A model generated the notes under the pieces. The model did no database searches. It saw nothing but the letters and a program-made list of their open reading frames with translations, and was not told the origin of the DNA. Made by a program: the position numbers and the translations under genes. From the NCBI GenBank assembly GCA_021845665.1, contig JAJZVO010000002.1, forward strand, positions 62,001 to 126,000: DNA of 64,000 bases. Reading direction: 5' to 3'. Of the stretch, positions 40,908 through 49,182 are shown one piece after another; the stretch's first letter is position 1; each line of letters begins with the position of its first letter. Origin of the DNA: Bacteroidota bacterium. Its GTDB lineage: Bacteria > Bacteroidota > Ignavibacteria > Kryptoniales > JAKASW01.

Positions 40908-40936
40908 CGCCCGGCCCTTTCGCCGGGCGCTTTCCT
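40908..40936 (+). terminator. Rho-independent terminator after the BON gene
   Basis: Eight-bp GC-rich arms (CGCCCGGC / GCCGGGCG) around a 6-base loop, followed by CTTTCCTTT. Confidence 0.8.
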
Positions 40937-41097
40937 TTAGCAACTCACAAGTGATAAGCCTTTTTGTCATCAGATCTTTTTGCGGTTCCGGATCCGGCAG
41001 CGGCGTCCACTGAGCCGTTGCTGTTAAGTAGTTCTAAAACTTTGGAACTAATGGAATGTTTCGGACGTTTATGCGTGAGTAAAATCGGGAAGGCCGC

Positions 41098-41394
41098 ATG
41101 AAAGACGATTTCGATAGACAGGCGGTGAAAGTATTCAAGGCGCTTGGAGATCCGAACCGCTATTCTATACTCAAGCTTCTCGTTGAACAAGGAGAACTGT
41201 CATGTGCGGCCTTCGACGGTAAGACGACTCTTTCCAAGCCGGCAATGTCCCATCATTACCGAACACTCGAAAATGCACGCTTGATCGACGTGCGAAAGGA
41301 AGGCCTGCACTACTATATGAAAGCGAATTTTAAAGTATTGGAGAGATTTGTCCCTTCTTTTATCGAAACGCATCTAAAGAAGAAGAACAGATAG
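41098..41394 (+). CDS. ArsR-family transcriptional regulator
   Basis: 98-residue winged-helix repressor. DRQAVKVFKALGDPNRYSILKLL is the classic ArsR first helix pair; the recognition helix is near LSKPAMSHHYRTLENARLIDVRKEG, with the wing GLHYYMKAN. No metal-binding Cys pair is visible (one Cys in ELSCAAF), so it probably senses something other than arsenite. The doxX gene follows after 8 bases with its own AGGAGG, so the pair is an operon, and the regulator likely controls it and itself. Confidence 0.9.
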   Translation: MKDDFDRQAVKVFKALGDPNRYSILKLLVEQGELSCAAFDGKTTLSKPAMSHHYRTLENARLIDVRKEGLHYYMKANFKVLERFVPSFIETHLKKKNR

Positions 41395-41402
41395 GAGGAA
41401 AC

Positions 41403-41777
41403 ATGCAAATACTTTTTCTAATAGGAAGACTAATGTATGCCGCCCTATTCATTGAATCGGGGATAGGCCATGTAACGAAGACAAAACAGATGGGCGCCTA
41501 TGCCAAATCGAACGGTGTGCCTGCTGCGGAATTCATGACTTTCCTCACCGGGATAATGTTACTGGTTGGGGCAATCTCCGTTATATTCGATTTCATGATC
41601 TTCTTCGGCGCGCTGCTGATACTGCTTTTCCTCGTGCCGACTGCGTTCATGATGCACGCCTTCTGGAAAGTCCAGGACCCCGGGATGAAGCAAATGCAGC
41701 ACATCCAATTTATGAAAAACATATCTCTCGCCGGCGCGGCGCTGATGATAATGTTCTTCAGTTATGGGCTGCACTGA
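41403..41777 (+). CDS. DoxX-family membrane protein
   Basis: 124 residues with four membrane helices. The N-terminal LIGRLMYAALFIESGIGHVTKTKQMGAYAKSNGVPAAEF is typical of the DoxX family (YphA/MhqP-like), whose members are linked to quinone or thiol stress and unknown redox reactions at the membrane. Co-transcribed with the arsR-type regulator, which suggests induction by an electrophile or oxidant; that is inference. The start is fixed by TAGGAGGAAAC. Confidence 0.88.
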   Translation: MQILFLIGRLMYAALFIESGIGHVTKTKQMGAYAKSNGVPAAEFMTFLTGIMLLVGAISVIFDFMIFFGALLILLFLVPTAFMMHAFWKVQDPGMKQMQHIQFMKNISLAGAALMIMFFSYGLH

Positions 41778-41936
41778 AAAGGGGAAGCTTCTTTTCTTTC
41801 ACAATACTATCTAGCCGGAGGCTATTGCGATCGCATTAGGATGGCGACCATTACCCCCATTTTAAAACTTATAAAATGAGATATGACCTGCAGCAGGAAT
41901 CCGGTCGTGCGCGTCCGCGCTCCTGCAAAATTCCAG

Positions 41937-43271
41937 TCAAGAGATTGGCCGGGCCCGTGTTTGGAGTGCGCGGTTCACTTTGGTAAGGAGTTCCTCAATC
42001 CTATAAGGCTTAGCCAGGAAATCGCGTGCCCCGATATTCAAGGCCTCGCGCTCCACTTCCGGCTCCAGGTAACCGCTTGCCGAGATGACGTTTGCGTTGG
42101 GATTCAACAGCAGAAGGCCGGCGAGGACTTCCGTCCCGCTCATCTCGGGAAGGCCCATATCCAGGATGACAAGGTCGATTTCCTTGGCGTGTTCCCTGTA
42201 GGTTTGCAGTCCCTCAAGACCGTTCGATGCGAGTAACACTTTGTAGCCGCTATCTGTGAGGATGGTATAAAGAAAGTCTTTCAACGGTCCCTCGTCTTCT
42301 ATCGCGAGGATTTTTTCGCCATGCCCGGTCGGCAGGTCATTCTGTTGCTTCTCTTCGGGAGGCATATCGGCAATTTTAGCGGGCATCGGGAAATAGAGTG
42401 AGAACGACGTCCCTTTGCCCATTGCGCTATTCACATCGATGAAGCCGTTATGTGACTTCATTACTCCGTAGACAACGGCAAGTCCGAGGCCGGTTCCGAA
42501 ACCACCTTTAGTAGTATAGAACGGTTCAAAGATGTGTTCGAGTATTTCCTTTTCCATGCCCGAACCAGTATCCGAAACGCAAATGACAAGATATCCGTCG
42601 GTTCCCCTCGAATGGGCACGCTTGTCCATGTCCCCGAATCTCGACTTTCCGACGGTGATGCCTATCGTCCCTCCTTTGGGCATCGCATCTCTGGCGTTGA
42701 CGCATAGATTGAGAAGGGCTTGGTGTATCTGGTTAGGGTCGGCGGGAATGGCAGGCATGCCCGCTTCGATTCTCAGATCGAACACGATATTCTCCGGGAA
42801 GGTTTCCTTTAGGAGATCTATTATTTCCTGCACGACATCGCCAACATTGATGCGGTCCGTGGCGACGTTTGTCTTTCTGGCAAATGTCATAAGCTGTTTT
42901 GCCGTATTGGCGCCGCGCTCGGTCGCCTTCCTTACGGCGTCGTAGCTTCTTTTGAAACGCTCGGGATCCGTTCGCCATCTTTCCATGAGAGATACATGGC
43001 CCGCGATGACATTCAGGATGTTATTGAAATCGTGAGCGATTCCTCCGACGAGCGTTCCCAACGCTTCGAGTCTCTGCAATTGAAGCAGTTGTTTTTCTGA
43101 CCGCTGTTCACTGCTTTCGTGCGGTCGGTTAATGCCGAACAAATTAGTCTCTCCATTGGCGTCGGACTTGCCGTCGATGTTTTCATTCATTTGGACACTC
43201 TCAACTTCGGCGAATGTGCGTTCCGCTCTTTGCTTGTCAAGCCGTTTGTTATCGCTGATGATTTTTCTCAT
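41937..43271 (-). CDS. Hybrid histidine kinase with C-terminal receiver
   Basis: 444 residues with no membrane helix, so cytosolic. A short variable N-terminus (1-60) is followed by a HisKA dimerisation helix with the phospho-acceptor in GGIAHDFNNIL (His80), an HATPase domain (NLCVNARDAMP, VSDTGSGM, TTKGGFGTGLGLAVVYG), and a receiver from about 318 with LVILDMGLPEMSG and LAKPYRI. There is no recognisable sensor domain, so input must come from the N-terminus or a partner. It is the last gene of the minus-strand series that includes the peptide maturase, but a gap of about 500 bases to the precursor gene makes co-transcription uncertain. The ATG at 43271 lacks a clear ribosome binding site; ATG at codon 28 is possible. 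Confidence 0.9.
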   Translation of the reverse strand: MRKIISDNKRLDKQRAERTFAEVESVQMNENIDGKSDANGETNLFGINRPHESSEQRSEKQLLQLQRLEALGTLVGGIAHDFNNILNVIAGHVSLMERWRTDPERFKRSYDAVRKATERGANTAKQLMTFARKTNVATDRINVGDVVQEIIDLLKETFPENIVFDLRIEAGMPAIPADPNQIHQALLNLCVNARDAMPKGGTIGITVGKSRFGDMDKRAHSRGTDGYLVICVSDTGSGMEKEILEHIFEPFYTTKGGFGTGLGLAVVYGVMKSHNGFIDVNSAMGKGTSFSLYFPMPAKIADMPPEEKQQNDLPTGHGEKILAIEDEGPLKDFLYTILTDSGYKVLLASNGLEGLQTYREHAKEIDLVILDMGLPEMSGTEVLAGLLLLNPNANVISASGYLEPEVEREALNIGARDFLAKPYRIEELLTKVNRALQTRARPIS

Positions 43272-43298
43272 CGGGCGTTCTAGTGAACCAGAGCCGGA

Positions 43299-43535
43299 CT
43301 AACCGGCGGTTGGCTGGAAATCATGTTCCGGAGCAGGTTGAGAAATCTCCTTTGCTGAAGTCCCCCGGTTTTTGCGGGTAACTTCAAACTCTATCCGGTC
43401 GATAACCGCATCGTTATACTTACAGAAAGAGGAACCTCCGATGCGATCCGCCTCCAAACCTGCGGACGGAACCACGTCGGAAGTTGACTTCTGACGACGA
43501 CCCCGTTCATGAAGGATGGTAGGTATTGGGTACAT
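43299..43535 (-). CDS. Possible small protein of 78 residues, unrecognised
   Basis: Open frame with GGGAG eight bases before its ATG, ending 27 bases before the hybrid kinase. The product is polar with one Cys and no membrane segment. I recognise no family. Position and ribosome binding site favour a real gene, but the composition is unremarkable and it could be a chance frame. Confidence 0.3.
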   Translation of the reverse strand: MYPIPTILHERGRRQKSTSDVVPSAGLEADRIGGSSFCKYNDAVIDRIEFEVTRKNRGTSAKEISQPAPEHDFQPTAG

Positions 43536-43657
43536 ATGCTGTCTCCCGTTTGTTCAGCCATTCAAATTTGTGACAGATTCCACTTGTGCTGCGCCGGTTC
43601 CCCCCGTTGAAAGCGCCGCACTATTTCAATGTCGATACTCTTTAGTTCAGTCTGGCC

Positions 43658-43801
43658 GGGACTGTCCCGATGCCTTCAAGCTTGCCGCTCTGAAAGAACT
43701 GAGCCCGTCCTACGACGAACTCCTGTCTTCCGGGACGCTCAGCTGGAAAGCCTGTGACTTCCGGGACAGTCCCTGCCTTGTGCCGGGCACTAGTCCGGCA
43801 C
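43658..43801. repeat. Short palindromes next to the precursor gene
   Basis: GGGACTGTCCC at 43658-43668 and its complement GGGACAGTCCC at 43763-43773 are both near-perfect palindromes. A further hairpin, GTGCCGG / CCGGCAC, spans 43780-43801 and overlaps the stop of the peptide gene on the minus strand. The last one may stabilise or end the message. The first two resemble REP-type palindromes. Confidence 0.5.
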
Positions 43802-43897
43802 GCAAAACATGTAGTTACAACCGCCGCAATTAAGGCCGGGTGTCCATGATGTGTCCTCCGACTGCAGGAGCACTTTTGGAGCGACTACCATTTTCAT
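43790..43897 (-). CDS. Putative radical-SAM RiPP precursor peptide, 35 residues, three Cys
   Basis: Small gene 31 bases downstream of the radical SAM/SPASM maturase on the same strand. Its ribosome binding site, AAAGGAGGTGA, is almost a perfect match to the 16S 3' end and is among the best in the window, which argues for a highly translated real gene. The product begins MKMVVAPKVLLQSEDTSW, which would be the leader, and ends TPGLNCGGCNYMFCVPD, a core with Cys at 24, 27 and 32 in C-x2-C-x4-C spacing. Partner enzymes of this class link Cys sulfur to a carbon of another residue (sactipeptides, ranthipeptides). I do not recognise the core as a named family. A hairpin overlaps the stop. There is no Gly-Gly protease site, so leader removal is unclear. 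Confidence 0.8.
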   Translation of the reverse strand: MKMVVAPKVLLQSEDTSWTPGLNCGGCNYMFCVPD

Positions 43898-43928
43898 ACC
43901 TTTCACCTCCTTTCAATAGTTCTCATTC

Positions 43929-45272
43929 TTAACGAACTTCAGCAAATTCTTCTTCTATAACGGCAGTGACTACGAATGTCTTAATGTCTTCTTTGTACGG
44001 TGGACATACTGGCTGAGAACCGTCTTCATTCTTTCTAGTCCTTTCGATATCGATTTTTGGGCAATGCCCTGAATTACAAATTGGTAGAATGGCGCACTGC
44101 CGGCACTGCGAATATTTCTCGGTTCCTGGTTTTATCCAAAGATTGAAGTATTCCAGGTTCAGATGGACTGCTCCTTCTTCCGTGAGTTGACCTACCCGAT
44201 TCTCCGGGAGCTCAAAGGCGGATGTACATTTGTAGAGGGTACCGTCCGGACCTACCACTAGAGAGTGGGCGTCCGCGGCGTAGCACATTCCACCGCCGGG
44301 ATTGAGGAAGAGATCGCTGTCGAATAGATGCAGACCGTTCTCTTCGCATATTTCGACCATCTGTTTTCTCAGACTCCTGGATTCGAAGTTTGTAAGGAGG
44401 TCACACTCACTCTTACCCCAGACAGGTCTGGCGAAAAATCTGGCTCTCTTGTCGTCTCCGACAATTTCCTTGACGATTCTTGCGAATTCTGGAACAGTCT
44501 TGAGATTTTCGTGATCCACATTCATCCTTATGATATAGAGTAGATCTGGATAATCGGACTTTGCCATGTGCTCTAGATGCGAGATGATCTTATCGAAGGT
44601 CGGTCCGCCTGTTTCCAAGACGCGGCGCTTGTCGTGGAAATCCTTGGGCCCGTCGATAGTAATCTGGAATTGTTTAAGGTTCCACTCGGTGACCGCTTCA
44701 TCGAACAAATCCGGCGTCAAAAGGTAACCGTTGGTTGTGATCGAAGATCTAAATGCGATACTGCGTTCGCGAGTAAGTGCAACGGTGTGGGTGGAGATAT
44801 TTCGGATGACGTCCTTTCCGAGAAGAGGTTCTCCACCGAACCACTCAATTGAAAACGCCTTGACGTGTTCTACTGATGTCGCAATGTATTTCTTCAATGC
44901 TTCCTGCATCTTCAAATTCATCTGTGGTTTAAGAAAGCTTTCGTAACAGTAAACGCATCGGAAATTGCATTGCTCGGTCGGCATTACTATCAGGCTCATG
45001 TGGTCGTTTGTTTTCTGCATCGAGTCGAATGATGTCATATAATCCGATATCTCGTTCACCTCGTCAGGAACAATGAAGCCTGTTTCTCTCAACGCGGAGA
45101 ACCACACGTGGTCGCTTAGCTCGAACTTCTGCTGCTTCCACGCTTCAGCAAACGAAGGGGAAAGCGGATCGAACTTATCGAGCTCAATTATTGCGCCTGT
45201 CCTCGAATTGAAAAGGCGGGATCCTTTATCGTTCTTCGCTATCACATTGTATCGGCTCTTTTTATAGCTCAT
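43929..45272 (-). CDS. Radical SAM/SPASM peptide maturase
   Basis: 447 residues in three parts. The N-terminus (1-80; RYNVIAKNDKGSRLFNSRTGAIIELD) looks like the peptide-recognition extension common in RiPP maturases. The radical SAM core has CNFRCVYC (Cys102, 106, 109), GGEP at 146-149 and the SAM-binding TTNGYLL. The SPASM domain has Cys330, 349, 390, 393, 399, 404 and 423, enough for two auxiliary [4Fe-4S] clusters. Such enzymes install thioether or carbon-carbon crosslinks in a small peptide. The Cys-rich 35-residue peptide downstream is the obvious substrate. Its ATG overlaps the stop of the 105-codon gene upstream (ATGA), implying coupled translation. Confidence 0.92.
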   Translation of the reverse strand: MSYKKSRYNVIAKNDKGSRLFNSRTGAIIELDKFDPLSPSFAEAWKQQKFELSDHVWFSALRETGFIVPDEVNEISDYMTSFDSMQKTNDHMSLIVMPTEQCNFRCVYCYESFLKPQMNLKMQEALKKYIATSVEHVKAFSIEWFGGEPLLGKDVIRNISTHTVALTRERSIAFRSSITTNGYLLTPDLFDEAVTEWNLKQFQITIDGPKDFHDKRRVLETGGPTFDKIISHLEHMAKSDYPDLLYIIRMNVDHENLKTVPEFARIVKEIVGDDKRARFFARPVWGKSECDLLTNFESRSLRKQMVEICEENGLHLFDSDLFLNPGGGMCYAADAHSLVVGPDGTLYKCTSAFELPENRVGQLTEEGAVHLNLEYFNLWIKPGTEKYSQCRQCAILPICNSGHCPKIDIERTRKNEDGSQPVCPPYKEDIKTFVVTAVIEEEFAEVR

Positions 45273-45586
45273 TTCTTGTCTCCGGTTTTGTTCACGGGAG
45301 TAATAGTGCCAATACTGTGCCGGACCGGCGGGCCTGTTTTTAGCGCGGATGTGTGGCCTCCGGAATTATGATTCCGAAATTCTGGAAAATGGCAATTTGT
45401 TTGGTCCACAATTTCGGAAAATGACCAGAGGGACGATCGAAATCCATGAATGAGCTGAGCCGTTGCCGGATGGTGACCGCGGGTGGACGAAAAAGGCCCA
45501 TGGCGCTGAAGCTGGTGGTGGAATTCCATCGCGATATTGTTGGCCATGAGAAAACATTCGAACAGATTTGAAGATGCTTTACTCAT
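45269..45586 (-). CDS. Unrecognised 105-residue protein coupled to the peptide maturase
   Basis: Open frame whose TGA overlaps the maturase ATG (ATGA), the usual sign of translational coupling, with GGTGG about eight bases before its ATG. The product is rich in His, Ser and Asn, starts MSKASSNLFECFLMANN, has two Cys (near 11 and 65) and no membrane segment. I recognise no domain. It could be a second peptide substrate, a recognition partner for the maturase or a regulator. The frame extends upstream by 21 codons without a better start. A chance frame remains possible because the region is only about 440 bases long. Confidence 0.45.
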   Translation of the reverse strand: MSKASSNLFECFLMANNIAMEFHHQLQRHGPFSSTRGHHPATAQLIHGFRSSLWSFSEIVDQTNCHFPEFRNHNSGGHTSALKTGPPVRHSIGTITPVNKTGDKK

Positions 45587-45632
45587 ATATATCCACCGAG
45601 ACCGCGCGGGTGAAAGCGGACTCCGTATCCAC

Positions 45633-45658
45633 AGGCGTGCTGTAGACAACGCACGCCT
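45633..45658 (-). terminator. Hairpin after the sigma-54 activator gene
   Basis: Perfect 8-bp GC-rich arms (AGGCGTGC / GCACGCCT) around a 10-base loop, about 50 bases past the activator stop and before the 105-codon gene. No U-tract is visible. It may attenuate read-through into the maturase genes or protect the upstream message. Confidence 0.45.
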
Positions 45659-45709
45659 TCAAACAATCATGGCTGATTCCGGCGATGTAGGAGTCGGGCG
45701 AAGGGGGGG

Positions 45710-46696
45710 CTAATCTTCGATGGCGGCCGGGGCCGTGACTCTTGAATTCTTCCCGGCGATGATCTCGTAGACAGTGCTCTTGGAAGTCCCGAGCGTCTGT
45801 GCCACGGATTTGTAATCTCCCGAACAGGCGGTGACGGCGGCACTGACGAGGTTCTCCTTGAAACACTTTTCCTTTTCCTTGAGGGTGAGGCTCATGCCTC
45901 TGAGAATCCCGCAATTCATGCCGTAGAATTTTTCTTCGGGAAGATGGTACACCTCTATCACGCGTTCGTTCTCGTCGAGAATGGCCAGCGCATACTCGAC
46001 GACATTCTTCAACTCTCTTATATTGCCGGGCCAATTGTAGCAGGAGAATATCTCCGTCACGTCAGGAGACATAAGTATATCGCGCCTGCCGTTGATTTCG
46101 AGGAAATATTTGGCGAGCATCGGGATCTCGTCGATCCGGTCGCGCAGGGGAGGGAGGGTCAGCTCGCAGGCGTGTATCCTGTGATATAAATCGACCCGGA
46201 AAGTCTTTTCTGCGACCATCTTGTCCAGGTTCTCGCTGGTGGCGCACACAAGTCTGAAATTTACCTTCTTCGGTGTAACGGAGCCGATCGGGTAGAACTC
46301 CCGGTATTCCAATGCCCTTAACAATTTCTTTTGCACTGCGAGACTCATCTCCGCCACTTCGTCGAGAAAGAGTGTCCCGCCGTCGGCGACCGTAAGGAGA
46401 CCGATCTTATCACTCCGGGCGTCCGTAAATGCGCCTTTGCTGTATCCGAAGAGCTCGGTCTCTATAAGATGATCGGGGATCGTCGCACAGTTAAGAGCGA
46501 TGAAATCGCCGGTGGAATTTCTCGGAGAGTTTTCGTGAATGAACCGCGACAGGATTTCCTTTCCAGTCCCAGTGTCTCCCGAGATAAGTATGGGAAGGTC
46601 CGATTTTGAAAGCTTGCGGGCTCGTTCGTAGGTGTTCTGTACGTTGGAGTTCAGGACAACGGCGGAGCCGCAGGTCCCAGAGTATGAAGTTGACAT
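45710..46696 (-). CDS. Receiver-less sigma-54-dependent transcription activator
   Basis: 328 residues, made only of the AAA+ domain and a Fis-type helix-turn-helix. Walker A GDTGTGKE (40-47), Walker B GGTLFLDE (106-113), the R-finger region PLRDRIDEIPMLA, and the C-terminal SVAQTLGTSKSTVYEII. The sigma-54-contacting loop reads GAFTDA (88-93) where GAFTGA is the rule; Gly to Asp there is unusual. With no receiver or sensor domain, activity must be set by expression or by a partner, as in PspF. GAGGTGAT just before ATG 46696 sets the start. It sits between the ABC permease and the peptide maturase on the same strand and is the natural candidate to control them. Confidence 0.9.
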   Translation of the reverse strand: MSTSYSGTCGSAVVLNSNVQNTYERARKLSKSDLPILISGDTGTGKEILSRFIHENSPRNSTGDFIALNCATIPDHLIETELFGYSKGAFTDARSDKIGLLTVADGGTLFLDEVAEMSLAVQKKLLRALEYREFYPIGSVTPKKVNFRLVCATSENLDKMVAEKTFRVDLYHRIHACELTLPPLRDRIDEIPMLAKYFLEINGRRDILMSPDVTEIFSCYNWPGNIRELKNVVEYALAILDENERVIEVYHLPEEKFYGMNCGILRGMSLTLKEKEKCFKENLVSAAVTACSGDYKSVAQTLGTSKSTVYEIIAGKNSRVTAPAAIED

Positions 46697-46794
46697 TGGA
46701 TCACCTCTATCGAAGTTTTGCATTGGTTCTTAAGAATGATATTCTATAGTGCGTTAGAACGCCAAAGAAATTTCCAAACATTACGGCGCATTTC

Positions 46795-49182
46795 TCATTC
46801 ATACCTGAGTGCGTCCGCTGGATTTGAAAGTCCGGCATTGATAACCTGGAAGCTCAACGTAAGTATGGCGATAACGAAGACCAAGAAACCGGAAAGGAGA
46901 AAAATAAGAGGACTCAAGTCTATCCTATAAGCAAACCCTTCGATCCAGCGATCCATGAAAAAATATGTCACTGGCCAGGCAAGCAGGCATGCAACTGCAA
47001 CGAGCTTCATGGTTTCTTTCGAGAGCATAAGTACAATATCGGTGAGAGAAGCCCCAACCACCTTTCTTATCCCTATTTCCTTGATTCGCTGTTCCGTCGT
47101 GTGAAGAGTAAGTCCGAAGAGACCGAGACACGCCACGAAAACCGCGACAAGAGAAAACAGAATAAGCAGGTGCTCATCCTCGCGCTCGTTTCCATATTGC
47201 TTGTTCAAGTAATCCGAAAGGAAACCAAATTCAAACGGATGATTTGGCAGCACAGAGCGCCATGTATTCCGGATGAAACTAATGGTGGCCTGCCTGTCCT
47301 TGGATGTCGTCCTAATTAGAAGGTAAGGACACCTTCCCGGATCCAACCACATGACAAGTGGATCAATTCTGTTCCGCAATGAGAAATAATTGAAATCTTT
47401 GACCACACCTGCGACTGAAAATGTTCTTCCGGTTCCAATCATCTTGATTTTGTGGCCTATTGGATTTGCCCAACCCAATAGCCTGGCCATCGTCTCGTTT
47501 ATAACTACAGAATTTGAATCCGAAGGAGTATCCCTGGAGAATTCACCTCCTCTGGCGATCTTCATCTTCATTGTTTTGATATATCTGTAACCGACGTAAC
47601 TCTTCCTCACCATAAGTCTCGCGGGACCATTCGCCCCCATGACAGAAACTTCTCCCTGAGTAGGACCCGACCCTGTAAGTTCGCCCGCCGACACTGAGAT
47701 GACACTTGGATTCTCAAGCATTCTCTCGCTCAGCAAAGGTACTCGTTCCCTTGATTGAATATCGTGCAGGGGAATGTACATCAGGTCGTGCTCGTCGAAG
47801 CCGAGCGGCTTGGTGTTCAAGTAGTCCATTTGACCGACGACTACACATGTCGCAGTAACTAACCCTACAGCTATAAGAAATTGGAGCCCAATCAGGACCT
47901 TCCTCAAGAATAGCCCCCTGGTACTTGAGGCGAATCTTCCTTTCAACAAATCGGCGGGTCGAAACGAAGAGAGGTAAAAGGCTGGATAAATTCCCGCTAT
48001 GAGGCCAACCATCACGGCTACCAGAAACATTCCGAGAAGAAACGGAGTTTGATTGTTGTAGGATATAATAATCCTTCCTTGCATCACTGAATTGAATGTC
48101 GGAAGTATAGCCTCTACAAGCGGGAGAGATAGAAGCAGTCCCACGAGTGAAATCACTATTGACTCACCTATAAATTGGTAGACGAGATGTGAATGGTAAG
48201 AGCCGAGTAGTTTACGAATTCCAACTTCCCTGCTCCTGATCACGGAGCGGGCCGTAGTAAGATTTATGAAATTGATACATGCCAGGAATATGACAAAGAA
48301 GGCGATTAAGCTGAATAGCCTAACAGTATCAATGCTACCCTTGTTGTGGTTCATTTGATAAAGTATTTGCCCGGAGTATAAGTGAATATCCTTCAGTGGC
48401 TGCAGGTAGATTTCCAATCCCTTCCAGAGGTTCACGGGAAGATAAGTGGCCAGGAAAGCGGGGAGCGCTCCCTCGACCGTTTTTTCCTTAGATTCTCTTC
48501 TGAATAAAACATAAGTAACAACATCGTTGACTGCCCACCCTATGAAAGGACTGTACTTCTTTTGTAAAGTGCTCAATGAAGCAATCATTTCGAAGCTAAG
48601 ATGAGAATTACGTGGGAAATCCTGGATCACTCCTGTTACCTGAAAGACATTCTTACCGAAATCTGTTTCCACGGTTATGAACTTCCCGATTGGCTCGACA
48701 TCACCGAAGTATCTTCTTGCCGCGGCCTGGTCAATGACTATTTGATAAGGGGAGTCCAGCGCGGTTGATGGACTGCCTGCAACGAAATGAAATGTGAAGA
48801 TGTCAAAGATGCTTGAGTCTGCAAAAGATAGTCCGTGCTCGTAAAAACGTTTCTCACCGTAGTGGCACAGGACAGTCGGCCATAGGACAAATCTTGCGGC
48901 GCTTTCTATTCCTGGGAATTCCCTCTTTAACGCCGGCGCAAGAGCTGGCATCGTTATGGCAACACGTTGGACTTGTCCTCCCGGCGATTTCTGAAGCTCG
49001 ACTACTCTATATATCCTGTCGGCTTTCGTGTTGAATGTGTCGTAGCTCAGCTCGTTCAGGACATAGAGCATTATCAACGTGAAGATCGTGAATCCTATAC
49101 AGAGCCCTGCGACATTTATGAAGAAGTAAACCTTGGAGCCGGATATGTTTCTGAAAATCGTCTTAAGATAGCTCCGAAACAC
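46795..49182 (-). CDS. ABC transporter permease, FtsX/MacB type
   Basis: 795 residues with an N-terminal helix (FFINVAGLCIGFTIFTLIM), a large periplasmic MacB_PCD-like domain, FtsX-type membrane segments in the middle and at the C-terminus, and a second periplasmic domain between them. This is the duplicated form common in Bacteroidota. The family moves peptides, lipoproteins or signals across the inner membrane, or transmits force to periplasmic partners. It starts at a GTG inside the end of the ATPase gene (20-base overlap) with GAGGG eight bases upstream, so the two are coupled. Placed directly before the peptide-maturase genes, it may export the mature peptide or give immunity to it; that is inference. 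Confidence 0.92.
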   Translation of the reverse strand: MFRSYLKTIFRNISGSKVYFFINVAGLCIGFTIFTLIMLYVLNELSYDTFNTKADRIYRVVELQKSPGGQVQRVAITMPALAPALKREFPGIESAARFVLWPTVLCHYGEKRFYEHGLSFADSSIFDIFTFHFVAGSPSTALDSPYQIVIDQAAARRYFGDVEPIGKFITVETDFGKNVFQVTGVIQDFPRNSHLSFEMIASLSTLQKKYSPFIGWAVNDVVTYVLFRRESKEKTVEGALPAFLATYLPVNLWKGLEIYLQPLKDIHLYSGQILYQMNHNKGSIDTVRLFSLIAFFVIFLACINFINLTTARSVIRSREVGIRKLLGSYHSHLVYQFIGESIVISLVGLLLSLPLVEAILPTFNSVMQGRIIISYNNQTPFLLGMFLVAVMVGLIAGIYPAFYLSSFRPADLLKGRFASSTRGLFLRKVLIGLQFLIAVGLVTATCVVVGQMDYLNTKPLGFDEHDLMYIPLHDIQSRERVPLLSERMLENPSVISVSAGELTGSGPTQGEVSVMGANGPARLMVRKSYVGYRYIKTMKMKIARGGEFSRDTPSDSNSVVINETMARLLGWANPIGHKIKMIGTGRTFSVAGVVKDFNYFSLRNRIDPLVMWLDPGRCPYLLIRTTSKDRQATISFIRNTWRSVLPNHPFEFGFLSDYLNKQYGNEREDEHLLILFSLVAVFVACLGLFGLTLHTTEQRIKEIGIRKVVGASLTDIVLMLSKETMKLVAVACLLAWPVTYFFMDRWIEGFAYRIDLSPLIFLLSGFLVFVIAILTLSFQVINAGLSNPADALRYE

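Noticed and set aside
43516-43833. 105-codon plus-strand frame with several Cys, considered as a Cys-rich peptide
   Set aside because: It runs antisense to the precursor gene and across palindromes, has no ribosome binding site, and the minus-strand peptide explains the region better.
45579-46034. 151-codon minus-strand frame ending in a Cys-containing segment before the 105-codon gene
   Set aside because: It is a shifted frame over the end of the sigma-54 activator with Arg/His-rich nonsense; only its last 40 residues lie outside, and no start with a ribosome binding site is found there.
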